DNA of 64,000 nucleotides from Brevibacillus reuszeri (GTDB lineage: Bacteria > Bacillota > Bacilli > Brevibacillales > Brevibacillaceae), in the NCBI RefSeq assembly GCF_002897295.1, contig NZ_BEXF01000001.1:496001-560000 (forward strand). The letters run 5' to 3'. Positions within the stretch are counted from its first letter, which is position 1. Every line of letters begins with the position of its first letter. Made by a program: the position numbers and the translations under genes. The notes under the pieces were generated by a model that saw only the letters and a list, made by a program, of their open reading frames with translations, ran no database searches and was not told the DNA's origin. Below are positions 56,292 to 64,000 of this stretch, one piece after another.

Positions 56292-56885
56292 ATGGCAAAA
56301 AGTGAACTGAATCCCAAGGTTGATGAATTTTTAAGTAAAGCGAAAAAGTGGAAGGAGGAATTTGAAAAGCTGAGAAGTATTGTTCTTGACTGTGATCTGA
56401 CTGAAGAATTCAAATGGATGCATCCTTGCTACACATATGAGCAAAAGAACATCGTTTTAATTCATGGATTTAAAGAGTATTGTGCGCTTCTATTTCACAA
56501 GGGCGCCTTGTTAAAGGACGCCCATGGAATCCTCATTCAACAAACGGAGAACGTACAGGCGGGGCGCCAGATTCGGTTCACCAATGTTCAGGAAATAGTG
56601 GAAATGGAAGCCATCTTGAAAGCCTATATTCATGAGGCCATTGAAGTTGAAAAAGCTGGTACGGAAGTGGATTTTAAGAAGACGACGGAATACACAATTC
56701 CGGAAGAGCTGCAAAATAAATTTGATGAAATCCCTGCATTGAAAACTGCCTTTGAAGCATTGACGCCGGGGCGACAAAGAGCGTACCTTCTTCATTTTTC
56801 TGCACCCAAGCAATCCAAAACACGAGAGTCAAGGATTGAAAAAAGTATGCAGCAAATTCTCAATGGCAAGGGATTAAATGAGTAA
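56292..56885 (+). CDS. YdeI/DUF1801-like protein
   Basis: 197 residues, start ATG 56292 behind AGAGGAG. It has the features of YdeI-type DUF1801 proteins: LTEEFKWMHPCYTYEQKNIV, KEYCALLFHKGALLKD, and the C-terminal LTPGRQRAYLLHFSAPKQSK basic tail. The fold is YjbR/CyaY-like, of uncertain function; one Bacillus relative has been linked to iron transport, another group to bacteriocin self-protection. No clear operon partner. Confidence 0.82.
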   Translation: MAKSELNPKVDEFLSKAKKWKEEFEKLRSIVLDCDLTEEFKWMHPCYTYEQKNIVLIHGFKEYCALLFHKGALLKDAHGILIQQTENVQAGRQIRFTNVQEIVEMEAILKAYIHEAIEVEKAGTEVDFKKTTEYTIPEELQNKFDEIPALKTAFEALTPGRQRAYLLHFSAPKQSKTRESRIEKSMQQILNGKGLNE

Positions 56886-56903
56886 GAGCAGGCTGTCTAT
56901 CGC

Positions 56904-58661
56904 CTAGATCTTAAATTGCTTGATCAAGTCTTGCAGCTCTTCTGCCATTTGTGACAAGGAGGCAGCAGAGGACGAGATTTCTTCCATCGACGCAAGCTGC
57001 TGCTCGGCGGCAGCAGATACATTCTGCGAACCAAAAGCAGATGCTTCGGCTGTTTTGGCAATGACTTCAATGGATTGGACAACCTGTTCTGCACCAACGG
57101 TCATATGCTGCGTGGAGAGTGTCACCTCTTGAATCTGGCTCTTCACGTTCCGCGTGCCTGCTAAAATCTCATGGAAGGATTGTCCTGCAAGATTGACTAC
57201 CTCGATACCTTCGGCCACCTCCGAAGTTGTCGTCTCCATGGCGCGGATAGCAGAGCTGGTGTCGAGCTGGATAGCAGCAATCAACTCTTTGATCTGCTGT
57301 GTTGATTGAGCGGATTGCTCTGCCAAAATGCGAACCTCATTGGCGACTACGGCAAAACCTCTGCCATGCTCCCCTGCTCTGGCTGCCTCGATAGCTGCAT
57401 TTAGCGCGAGAAGATTCGTCTGCTCTGCAATCGAGGTGATGACCTCGACGATTTTGCTAATGTCTGCAGAACGCTTGCCAAGTGACTTGATGGAATCCGC
57501 GAGTCCGTGGACGGTACTGCTGATCGACTGCATTTGTGCAATAGCAGTTGTGACGGCTTCATTTCCGCCTGTAATACTTTGCGAGGCATTTTCGACAGAC
57601 AGAGATACCTGCTCAGTGCTTACAGCAATCTGCTGCAAGCGAGCGGACATGTCGTTCATCGTGCGGGAGGTCTCGACGACCGAGCGTGATTGTTCTTCGG
57701 TTCCAATCGCGACCTCTTGAATCGTTACCGCAATTTGCTCTGTCGCTTTGCTCGTTTGCTCCGAGCTTGCCGTCAATTGCTCCGCAGTGGATGCTACATG
57801 CTCCGAGCTTACGCTGACGCGAGTGAGAAGCTGGCGCAAACTGTCTGTCATCATGTTCACATTTTCACCGAGCTGACCGATCTCGTCGCGGCTTTTCCAG
57901 ACGATTTTTTCTCCGGTCAAATCACCAGCAGCAACCTTTTTCACGAGGGCAGCCATGGACACTAACGGTTTGGAAATATACCCGGAGGCAAACCAGGTGA
58001 GGATAAAGCCGCAAACTAAAAAAATACTTAAAACGATAAGCAGGTCCTGCAATACGCTTTCAGCCGGCTTGTTAAAATCCTCCATGTAGCTGCTTGCGAC
58101 AATGATCCAGCCCCAGTGCGGGTCTTGCTCAGAGTATGCGACCTTGGGAAACATCTGGTCCGGGATGCCGACCTTTTCCCATTGATAGTATGTAAAGCCC
58201 CCACCGCTCCTCCCCGCTTTAATTATTTCTTGATTAAAGAAGACACCGTCTGCATCTTTATTTTCCCATTGGTTCTTGCCTTCGCTGTCAGGGGAAGCAA
58301 GGATGTTTCCTTTTTCATCCATGACGAACATATAGCCACTTTCGCCATTATCAATGTTTTTGTTTATCGGCCGGGAACCATCAGCTTGCTTGGGGCCGAG
58401 AATATGGCTCTTGATTTGCTCCTCTGCCTCATCCTTGGTTATCCTTCCTTCTGTTACATATCGCTGCAAAGTATCAATCATTTCAATCGTCATGTTTACA
58501 TTGTTCTTTAAAGCCCGTGCACCCAAATCATTTAAGTTTGTACTGGATGAATAATAGCCCTGAAATCCAACGATCAGACTGGGAAGTACCAATAAGAGTA
58601 AGCAAATGATGACCAGCTTTGAGCGCACAGACCGCAGTCCTGTGTACTTTGTTTTTTTCAC
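56904..58661 (-). CDS. Methyl-accepting chemotaxis protein
   Basis: 585 residues: N-terminal membrane helix (about 13-33), a Cache-type extracytoplasmic sensor (with [20 protein letters not shown]-like and [14 protein letters not shown]), second helix (about 205-225), HAMP, and the C-terminal signalling domain with the conserved hairpin tip [20 protein letters not shown]. It relays an outside chemical cue to CheA. The Cache fold binds small organic acids, amino acids or similar ligands in characterised cases. GGGGTGG lies upstream of the start at 58661. Confidence 0.92.
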   Translation of the reverse strand: MKKTKYTGLRSVRSKLVIICLLLLVLPSLIVGFQGYYSSSTNLNDLGARALKNNVNMTIEMIDTLQRYVTEGRITKDEAEEQIKSHILGPKQADGSRPINKNIDNGESGYMFVMDEKGNILASPDSEGKNQWENKDADGVFFNQEIIKAGRSGGGFTYYQWEKVGIPDQMFPKVAYSEQDPHWGWIIVASSYMEDFNKPAESVLQDLLIVLSIFLVCGFILTWFASGYISKPLVSMAALVKKVAAGDLTGEKIVWKSRDEIGQLGENVNMMTDSLRQLLTRVSVSSEHVASTAEQLTASSEQTSKATEQIAVTIQEVAIGTEEQSRSVVETSRTMNDMSARLQQIAVSTEQVSLSVENASQSITGGNEAVTTAIAQMQSISSTVHGLADSIKSLGKRSADISKIVEVITSIAEQTNLLALNAAIEAARAGEHGRGFAVVANEVRILAEQSAQSTQQIKELIAAIQLDTSSAIRAMETTTSEVAEGIEVVNLAGQSFHEILAGTRNVKSQIQEVTLSTQHMTVGAEQVVQSIEVIAKTAEASAFGSQNVSAAAEQQLASMEEISSSAASLSQMAEELQDLIKQFKI

Positions 58662-58847
58662 GATAAAACCACCCCTTATCTCTGTATCTATACATGTTTC
58701 TTTTTATATATCGACAAAAAAAGGAGGCAAAAATAGAGAGAAACGCTCGACACTTCGGGTGCAGTCGGCATAGGGAAAGCCAAGTCTTCGAAGGAAATAC
58801 ATGGTATGATAGGGGAGAAAAGAGTATTTTCGGATGGAGGCTGACCG

Positions 58848-59837
58848 ATGAAATTCATCGACAATCAAGGAATTACCGATCCGCGCATCAATCTGGCAAT
58901 CGAAGAGTACGCTCTCAAAAATTTGCCTGATCACGATGATTACTTGCTGTTTTATATTAATGAACCGTCCATTATCATAGGGAAAAACCAAAATACGATT
59001 GAAGAGATTAATGCCAGCTATGTGGAGGAAAACAACATTCACATCGTTCGCAGACTTTCCGGTGGCGGGGCTGTTTATCACGATCTAGGGAATCTCAACT
59101 TCAGCTTTATTACGAATGACGATGGCCAGTCCTTTCATAACTTCCGCAAGTTTACCGAGCCAGTTGTCCAAGCCTTGAAAAAATTAGGCGTAGAGGCAGA
59201 GCTGACAGGCCGCAACGACATTCAAGTAGGCGAACGCAAAATTTCCGGTAACGCTCAGTATTCGACCAAGGGCCGCATGTTTAGCCATGGTACACTGCTG
59301 TTCAACTCGGAAATGGAAAATGTGGTATCTGCTCTCAAAGTAAACGCAGAAAAAATCCAGTCCAAAGGAATCAAGTCGATTCGCAGCCGAGTTGCCAACA
59401 TCGCGGAGTTTTTGGAGCAAGAGATGACCATTGAGGAATTCCGTTTGGCGATTCTTCACTCCATTTTTGATGGCGGGGAAGTCGAGGAGTACAAGCTCAC
59501 AGCCAGCGATTGGGACAACATTCACGAGCTATCCCGTTCCCGTTATCAGAGCTGGGATTGGAACTACGGCAAATCGCCGAAAAGCAATTACCGTCAGTCC
59601 AAACGCTTTGATATTGGTACGGTCGAAGTCCAATTGGATATTGAAAAAGGAAGAATCAAGGAAGCCAAGATTTACGGGGACTTCTTTGGGGTAAGAGATG
59701 TAGCCGAGCTGGAGGAGCTGCTGAAAGATACGCCGTATGATCGGTCATCTGTCAGCGCACTTTTAGCCGATGTAAATATTCAGGAGTTTTTCGGAAACCT
59801 GGATCGAGAGTCGTTTGTCACCCTGTTGATTGGATAA
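58848..59837 (+). CDS. lplJ: Lipoate--protein ligase
   Basis: The 329-residue enzyme has the biotin/lipoate ligase catalytic domain (INEPSIIIGKNQNTIEEINA, RLSGGGAVYHDLGNLNFSFI, the lipoyl-AMP signature) and a C-terminal accessory domain (FDIGTVEVQLDIEKGRIKEA). It activates lipoate with ATP and attaches it to E2 or GcvH domains. GGATGGAGG lies about 8 bases before the ATG. It is monocistronic. Confidence 0.88.
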   Translation: MKFIDNQGITDPRINLAIEEYALKNLPDHDDYLLFYINEPSIIIGKNQNTIEEINASYVEENNIHIVRRLSGGGAVYHDLGNLNFSFITNDDGQSFHNFRKFTEPVVQALKKLGVEAELTGRNDIQVGERKISGNAQYSTKGRMFSHGTLLFNSEMENVVSALKVNAEKIQSKGIKSIRSRVANIAEFLEQEMTIEEFRLAILHSIFDGGEVEEYKLTASDWDNIHELSRSRYQSWDWNYGKSPKSNYRQSKRFDIGTVEVQLDIEKGRIKEAKIYGDFFGVRDVAELEELLKDTPYDRSSVSALLADVNIQEFFGNLDRESFVTLLIG

Positions 59838-59873
59838 ATCGGATAAATACGAGTTGATCCGAATGGAAAGCGA

Positions 59874-59903
59874 TTGACAGCCAATGATTGGTGGTGCTAC
59901 GAT
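59874..59903 (+). promoter_or_regulatory. Promoter of the ssuE leader
   Basis: TTGACA (59874-59879), 18-base spacer, TGC-TACGAT extended -10 (59898-59903). Transcription would begin near 59910, about 150 bases ahead of ssuE. Confidence 0.6.
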
Positions 59904-59905
59904 AC

Positions 59906-60004
59906 ATTTAATTGCCGAGTAAATTGGTGTGAATTAAATGATTTGGTCGCCGACCGGATAACTGGAGGCACGGTTTTGTCTTATGATACGACTGTGCCTC
60001 TTTT
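59906..60004 (+). promoter_or_regulatory. Structured leader with terminator ahead of ssuE
   Basis: Between the promoter and ssuE lie ATTTAATT/AATTAAAT (59906-59913, 59932-59939), the small hairpin GGTCGCCGACC (59945-59955), and a terminator GAGGCAC (59965-59971) with GTGCCTC (59994-60000) and TTTT. A terminator between promoter and gene suggests riboswitch- or protein-controlled attenuation. It does not match the S-box, FMN or T-box cores I know. Confidence 0.5.
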
Positions 60005-60058
60005 GTTTTCGATAGGCAGAAAAAAATAGAACTACAAACGAAGGGAGATTCATTCATC

Positions 60059-60613
60059 ATGGCTAAAATTGTGATTGTTTCAGGGAATCCAACCAAGACG
60101 TCCAGACTTGACATCATACTTGGAGTAGTAGAAAAGCAGTTGAAAGACGCAAACGTAGAGATAGAGTGGATTCGCGTGCGCGATTTGCCAGCAGAGGATT
60201 TGCTTCATGCGAAATTTGACAGTGAGCCGATCATCCGAGCAAATGCACTTATTGAGCAAGCCGACGGAGTCGTGATCGCTACTCCTGTCTATAAAGCATC
60301 GTATACGGGTGTACTCAAAGCCTATTTAGACCTGCTCCCACAAAAAGGTCTGGAAGGCAAGCTGGTCCTGCCGCTGGCGATCGGGGGAACGATTGCGCAC
60401 CTGCTGGCAATCGATTACGCGCTGAAGCCGTTACTGACGGCGCTTGGTGTAAGACACATACTCGCCGGCGCATTTGTACAGGATACACAGGTGAAAAAGA
60501 ACGAGGACGGCTCAGGTGAGCTCGATGCCGAAGCAGCACGCCGCGTGCAGGAATCGACAGGGCAGTTCATACAAGAGCTAAACTGGCAAGTGACGAAGAA
60601 ACAAGGCAATTAG
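60059..60613 (+). CDS. ssuE: NADPH-dependent FMN reductase
   Basis: The 184-residue flavoprotein starts MAKIVIVSGNPTKTSRLDII, the flavin phosphate loop, and has GVVIATPVYKASYTGVLKAY and PLAIGGTIAHLLAIDYALKP, all typical of SsuE. It supplies reduced FMN to a two-component monooxygenase such as SsuD in sulfonate use; no ssuD is in this window. ACGAAGGGAG lies about 10 bases before the ATG. Expression is probably controlled through the leader just upstream. Confidence 0.87.
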   Translation: MAKIVIVSGNPTKTSRLDIILGVVEKQLKDANVEIEWIRVRDLPAEDLLHAKFDSEPIIRANALIEQADGVVIATPVYKASYTGVLKAYLDLLPQKGLEGKLVLPLAIGGTIAHLLAIDYALKPLLTALGVRHILAGAFVQDTQVKKNEDGSGELDAEAARRVQESTGQFIQELNWQVTKKQGN

Positions 60614-60640
60614 CAAAAGCAGATTGTAAAATAGAGATGT

Positions 60641-60693
60641 GAAAAAGGATGCGTTGACAGCAGGTACTTGTACCCGCCAGCTCATCCTTTTGG
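60641..60693 (+). terminator. Terminator of ssuE
   Basis: AAAAGGATG with CATCCTTTT and an inner CAGC, GGTAC ... GTACC stem. It also serves the converging small membrane protein gene. Confidence 0.75.
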
Positions 60694-60696
60694 CCT

Positions 60697-60936
60697 TCAT
60701 TCTTTTTTTCGATCAAGAAACAGGAGAACAAAGAGAAAAATACTGAGGGCAAGGAAAAAAACAACATACCCATTTGTCACGAGGGAGGGTAGCTCTGGCT
60801 CAGACGGAAAGCTTCCTGTTTTTGCTTGCATCTGACCGATCCAGGAATAGTATGCAATCGCTCTCTCTGCCGTATAGATGATTCCGCTCGCAAGGAACAT
60901 AACGACGGCCAAAATGAGATAGAGGCTCGATTTCAT
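60697..60936 (-). CDS. Small two-helix membrane protein
   Basis: 79 residues starting MKSSLYLILAVVMFLASGII at ATG 60936, chosen because TGGAGTG lies about 8 bases upstream; a longer frame exists but lacks a ribosome site. Helices are at about residues 4-23 and 54-73, with a hydrophilic stretch between and RKKE at the end. Function is unknown. Confidence 0.6.
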   Translation of the reverse strand: MKSSLYLILAVVMFLASGIIYTAERAIAYYSWIGQMQAKTGSFPSEPELPSLVTNGYVVFFLALSIFLFVLLFLDRKKE

Positions 60937-61166
60937 TTGATAACACTCCATTTCCAAATGTATACAACAAAGCGTAACATAGATAGGCATGCGAAAAAAG
61001 CAGCATCATTTCCATGAAGTATGCAGGGAAAGCGCCTGGGTCACTATGGTACTAGGGAAAAAGATGATCCAGTAAATGTGCTCGCTTGGCAGGAAAATGA
61101 AGCCAGAAGCGAAATGAGTACAGGAAGTCAAGTGAAAGCAATCGAGAAGAAAGCAGGGAACAGCAA

Positions 61167-62348
61167 ATGTCAGCACCGTACAAAAAAGTTTTTTGGGCAG
61201 CCGGCTTCGGCTGGATGTTTGATGCCATGGATGTTGCACTTTTATCATTTATTATGGTAGCACTCAGACAGGAATGGGGATTGTCGGGGGAAGAAGCAGG
61301 GTTACTCGGGACAGGAAATCTGGTTGGAATGGCGCTAGGGGCGTTTATTGGCGGGTTTTTGGCGGACCGGATTGGACGCAAGCCGATCTTCTTACTCACG
61401 CTTTTGCTGTTTGGGGCTGCGAGTCTCGCCAGCGCTTTTGCTACCGGCTTTTTGTCCATGTTACTATTCCGGTTCTTGATGGGGCTCGGACTCGGGGCAG
61501 AGCTGCCAGTGGCTTCGACGCTGGTCAATGAATTTGCACCACCAGAAAAGCGGGGCCGTACCGTCGTGCTTCTGGAAAGCTTTTGGGCAGTGGGATGGAT
61601 TGCGGCAGCAGTCATTTCCTACTTTATCATTCCGGACTACGGCTGGCGCATTGCCGTGATCATCGGGGCTTTGCCTATCGTGTACGCACTGTTTGCGCGC
61701 AAAAGCATACCGGAGTCGCCGAAGTTTCAACCAAGAGCAGAGAGGGTTCCACTGAAAAAAATCTGGACCGCTCATCAAAAGGAAACATTGACGCTGTGGG
61801 TGGTTTGGTTTGCGATTACCTTTTCCTACTACGGCATGTTTCTGTGGATGCCATCTGTACTTGTCGACAAAGGGTTTACGATGATCAAAAGCTTTCAGTA
61901 CGTTTTGATCATGACCTTAGCACAGCTTCCCGGGTATTTCGCTGCTGCCTACCTCGTAGAAAAGTGGGGAAGGAAAAGTACGCTGGCGACATTTTTATTC
62001 ATGACCGGGATTATGGCGTATGCATTTGGTCAAAGTAGTGGAACAACTGGGCTTTTGGTCACAGGAGCCCTGCTATCCTTCTTTAATCTGGGAGCTTGGG
62101 GAGCACTCTACGCCTATACGCCGGAAAACTATCCGACACCGCTTCGGGCTACAGGCTCAGGCTTCGCCTCCGGAGTGGGGCGCATTGGCAGTATTATCGC
62201 GCCTTATCTCGTCGGCTACTTCTCAGCCCTTCACTACAGCTACACGTTCATTTTTGGCATGTTTACCGTTGTTCTTATTACGGGCACCATCGTGCTTTTA
62301 GTAATCGGAAAAGAAACAAAAGGGGTAGAGGTCACCACTGCCAGCTAA
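61167..62348 (+). CDS. MFS transporter, NiaP-like
   Basis: A 393-residue carrier with 12 helices and sugar-porter-type motifs: FGWMFDAMDVALLSFIMVAL in helix 1, GGFLADRIGRKPIFLLTLLL (motif A), RFLMGLGLGAELPVASTLVN, PEKRGRTVVLLESFWAVGW, and a central PESPKF motif. This arrangement is typical of the Bacillus NiaP/YceI niacin permease and related aromatic acid carriers. Nicotinate uptake is the best guess. The gene ends four bases into the converging regulator gene. Confidence 0.8.
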   Translation: MSAPYKKVFWAAGFGWMFDAMDVALLSFIMVALRQEWGLSGEEAGLLGTGNLVGMALGAFIGGFLADRIGRKPIFLLTLLLFGAASLASAFATGFLSMLLFRFLMGLGLGAELPVASTLVNEFAPPEKRGRTVVLLESFWAVGWIAAAVISYFIIPDYGWRIAVIIGALPIVYALFARKSIPESPKFQPRAERVPLKKIWTAHQKETLTLWVVWFAITFSYYGMFLWMPSVLVDKGFTMIKSFQYVLIMTLAQLPGYFAAAYLVEKWGRKSTLATFLFMTGIMAYAFGQSSGTTGLLVTGALLSFFNLGAWGALYAYTPENYPTPLRATGSGFASGVGRIGSIIAPYLVGYFSALHYSYTFIFGMFTVVLITGTIVLLVIGKETKGVEVTTAS

Positions 62349-63292
62349 AGGTAAAGACTGATGGTAGCCGAGGCGACCTCAATGATTTTATCCCGCAGCG
62401 GGGCAGGCTCTATCACCTTGATTTGTGCGCCATAGCCAAGCACAAGCTCACACGCTGATTCAAGCGTATGGAATTCTACCTCAGCTTCGATCCAGTCGTT
62501 TTCGATAGATTGGGTCGAAGCTATTTTTACATAACGTTCAGCTGCGAGACGATCCATGGCCTGCTCACGTACCCAAATGCGAGCAGGGTAGCGGGGGAGA
62601 GCTGCTTTGAAGTCCTGTGTTGACTGCTCCCAAAAGGAAGCAAGCTCAAAGCTCTCGGGCCTGACAAACGACTCCTCCAGCATCTGCACAGAGATGAAGC
62701 GTGAGATGCGGTACGTGCGCAAATCCTCCTCGACTTGTGCGACCAAATACCAGATACTCCTCTTGGCAACCAGTCCAAGTGGGTGAATCAGCCGCTCCAC
62801 TTCCGTACCGCTGCGATTGTAGCGAATAAGCAGCTTTCGTTCCTGCCAGACCGCTTCTTGGATCAAAGTCAAATAAGGAAAGGTTTCATCTGATTGGTGC
62901 CAGCCAGCCCCGTCAATATGGAGCCGCTCCCGGACGTTATCTGCGCTTTGCTGAACCGTTTTTGGCAAGGCAGATTCCAGCTTCGACAAGGCATCGTCAA
63001 AGCTCTCATCCATCCCCAGATCGCGCAGCAGCGTAGTAGGAGAGGCAAGCAGCAGCGACAACAGCTCATCCGTTTTCAAGCCAGTCAGGTTGCTTCTATA
63101 GCCATGGGACAACGACCATCCCCCACCTGCACCTCGCTCCGCATAAACAGGTACTCCTGCCCCGCTCAAAGCCTCCATATCGCGATGAATCGTTCGCTCC
63201 GATACCTCCAGCTTCTCTGCAAGCTCTTTTGATGTCAGACGTTCATGATTTTGCAAAAGCAGCAAAATAGATAGCAGCCGATCTGCCCGCAA
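62345..63292 (-). CDS. YafY/PafC-like WYL-domain transcriptional regulator
   Basis: 315 residues: a DeoR-like helix-turn-helix at the N-terminus (RLLSILLLLQNHERLTSKEL, SERTIHRDMEALSG), a linker, and a WYL domain (about 140-220, with AVWQERKLLIRYNRSGTEVE and PLGLVAKRSIWYLVAQVEED). The C-terminal WCX part follows. WYL domains bind nucleic acid or small ligands. It is divergent from the SDR gene at 63432 and probably controls it, since this pairing is common in Bacillota. Confidence 0.88.
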   Translation of the reverse strand: MRADRLLSILLLLQNHERLTSKELAEKLEVSERTIHRDMEALSGAGVPVYAERGAGGGWSLSHGYRSNLTGLKTDELLSLLLASPTTLLRDLGMDESFDDALSKLESALPKTVQQSADNVRERLHIDGAGWHQSDETFPYLTLIQEAVWQERKLLIRYNRSGTEVERLIHPLGLVAKRSIWYLVAQVEEDLRTYRISRFISVQMLEESFVRPESFELASFWEQSTQDFKAALPRYPARIWVREQAMDRLAAERYVKIASTQSIENDWIEAEVEFHTLESACELVLGYGAQIKVIEPAPLRDKIIEVASATISLYL

Positions 63293-63431
63293 TAGACTCC
63301 CTCCTTATAAAAAAATGCCGACCATTGCTTTCTTTATTTATCCTATCGTACCGAATATGACAACAGTTGTCATATTTACTTTTGTAGACTGAATCCAGGG
63401 CTAGTAATCAAAGAGAAAGAGGTGCTTTTTT

Positions 63432-64000
63432 ATGAAGCCATTGCAAGGAAAAGTAGCGCTGGTTGCAGGCGGTACGCGAGGAGCTGGACGAGGAATCGCG
63501 GTAGGACTTGGAGAAGCGGGAGCGACTGTGTACGTAACTGGACGAAGCACAAGAGGGCAAATGTCCGACATGGCACGTAAGGAAACGATTGAGGAAACAG
63601 CCGAGCTGGTTACAGCAGCAGGTGGACACGGGATTGCGGTTCGCGTCGACCATACACAGCCGGAAGAAGTGAAAGCGCTGTTTGAGCGAGTGAAGCAGGA
63701 ACAGAACGGGCAGCTGGATTTACTGGTCAATGATATTTGGGGCGGAGATGGGTTGATGGAATGGGAGAAACCATTTTGGGAGCAAGATCTGGCTTCGGGC
63801 ATATTGATGCAGGAGAGAGCGGTGCATACGCATTTGATTACGAGTCATTACGGCGTGCCGCTCATGCTGGAGAGAAAAAAAGGACTGATCATAGAGATCA
63901 CCGACGGCATTGATTATCGGTACCGAGGCAATCTCTACTACAGTCTCGCAAAAATCTCGACAATCCATCTTGCACAGGCGATGGCACAAGAGTTGCGTCC
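63432..64000 (+). CDS. SDR oxidoreductase, cut by window end
   Basis: The reading frame is open from ATG 63432 to the end of the window (189 residues seen). Start GKVALVAGGTRGAGRGIAVG is the SDR cofactor loop, LDLLVNDIWGGDG takes the place of the NNAG motif, and YYSLAKISTIHLAQAMAQEL contains the Tyr-x3-Lys. It matches the group of YafY-linked SDRs with an altered NNAG motif. The last third is missing. Confidence 0.85.
   Translation, partial: MKPLQGKVALVAGGTRGAGRGIAVGLGEAGATVYVTGRSTRGQMSDMARKETIEETAELVTAAGGHGIAVRVDHTQPEEVKALFERVKQEQNGQLDLLVNDIWGGDGLMEWEKPFWEQDLASGILMQERAVHTHLITSHYGVPLMLERKKGLIIEITDGIDYRYRGNLYYSLAKISTIHLAQAMAQELR

Noticed and set aside
59906-60004. SAM (S-box) or FMN riboswitch before ssuE
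   Set aside because: The conserved core sequences of those classes are not present.

Overview
The window looks like a chromosomal segment of an endospore-forming Bacillota, most likely Brevibacillus or a close Paenibacillaceae relative. This rests on strong AGGAGG-type ribosome binding sites, frequent TTG/GTG starts, a YjcZ-type small spore protein, a rifamycin phosphotransferase (Rph) and a class B PBP. The genus is an inference; no rRNA or tRNA gene was seen.

Layout. (1) About 0-25 kb is accessory-like: single genes of mixed origin (acetamidase family, NTR/TIMP-like secreted protein, MFS/TetR pair, methyltransferase, PD-(D/E)XK-like nuclease broken by a TAG codon, NmrA-like SDR, a first copy of a biosynthetic cluster, zinc-free alcohol dehydrogenase, TPR-like fragment, RibD/DHFR-like protein), many gene remnants, and a dispersed repeat whose conserved core GCTAACGGGNTCGATAG lies just downstream of almost every gene and leads into a different terminator hairpin each time. 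Ordinary chromosomal genes (PBP, CDF transporter, WrbA) sit at 18-22.5 kb. (2) 25-33 kb holds sporulation-related small genes, a GNAT, a CorC/HlyC-type membrane protein, a proline iminopeptidase, and a two-component system with a secreted protein. (3) 33.2-39.7 kb is a second, intact copy of the biosynthetic cluster: KASIII-like ketosynthase, ATP-grasp ligase, extended SDR, metallo-beta-lactamase-fold hydrolase, CoF390-synthetase-like adenylate-forming enzyme and GNAT-like protein, all with overlapping ends. (4) 39.8-53.5 kb carries an EamA transporter, an ArsR-type regulator with an internal duplication, a 1657-residue DUF4132-type protein with a small partner, an aminoglycoside nucleotidyltransferase, BrnQ, Rph and an M23 lipoprotein. 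(5) 53.6-64 kb holds a second two-component system, a YdeI-like protein, a chemoreceptor, lipoate ligase, SsuE behind a structured leader, a NiaP-like MFS carrier, a WYL regulator and an SDR cut by the window end.

The main points of interest are the two diverged copies of the six-gene cluster and the cassette-like repeat. In the first cluster copy (8.4-14.1 kb) the SDR and hydrolase genes have collapsed into a scrambled remnant (frameshift, short inversion, deletion), while the ketosynthase, ATP-grasp, adenylating enzyme and GNAT-like genes remain open. The combination of ketosynthase, adenylating enzyme, SDR and hydrolase resembles the logic of ole/beta-lactone pathways, but no product can be named from sequence. 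The repeat family marks the 3' ends of probable gene cassettes, including the rifamycin-resistance gene at 52.4 kb in reduced form; no integrase or transposase is visible in the window.
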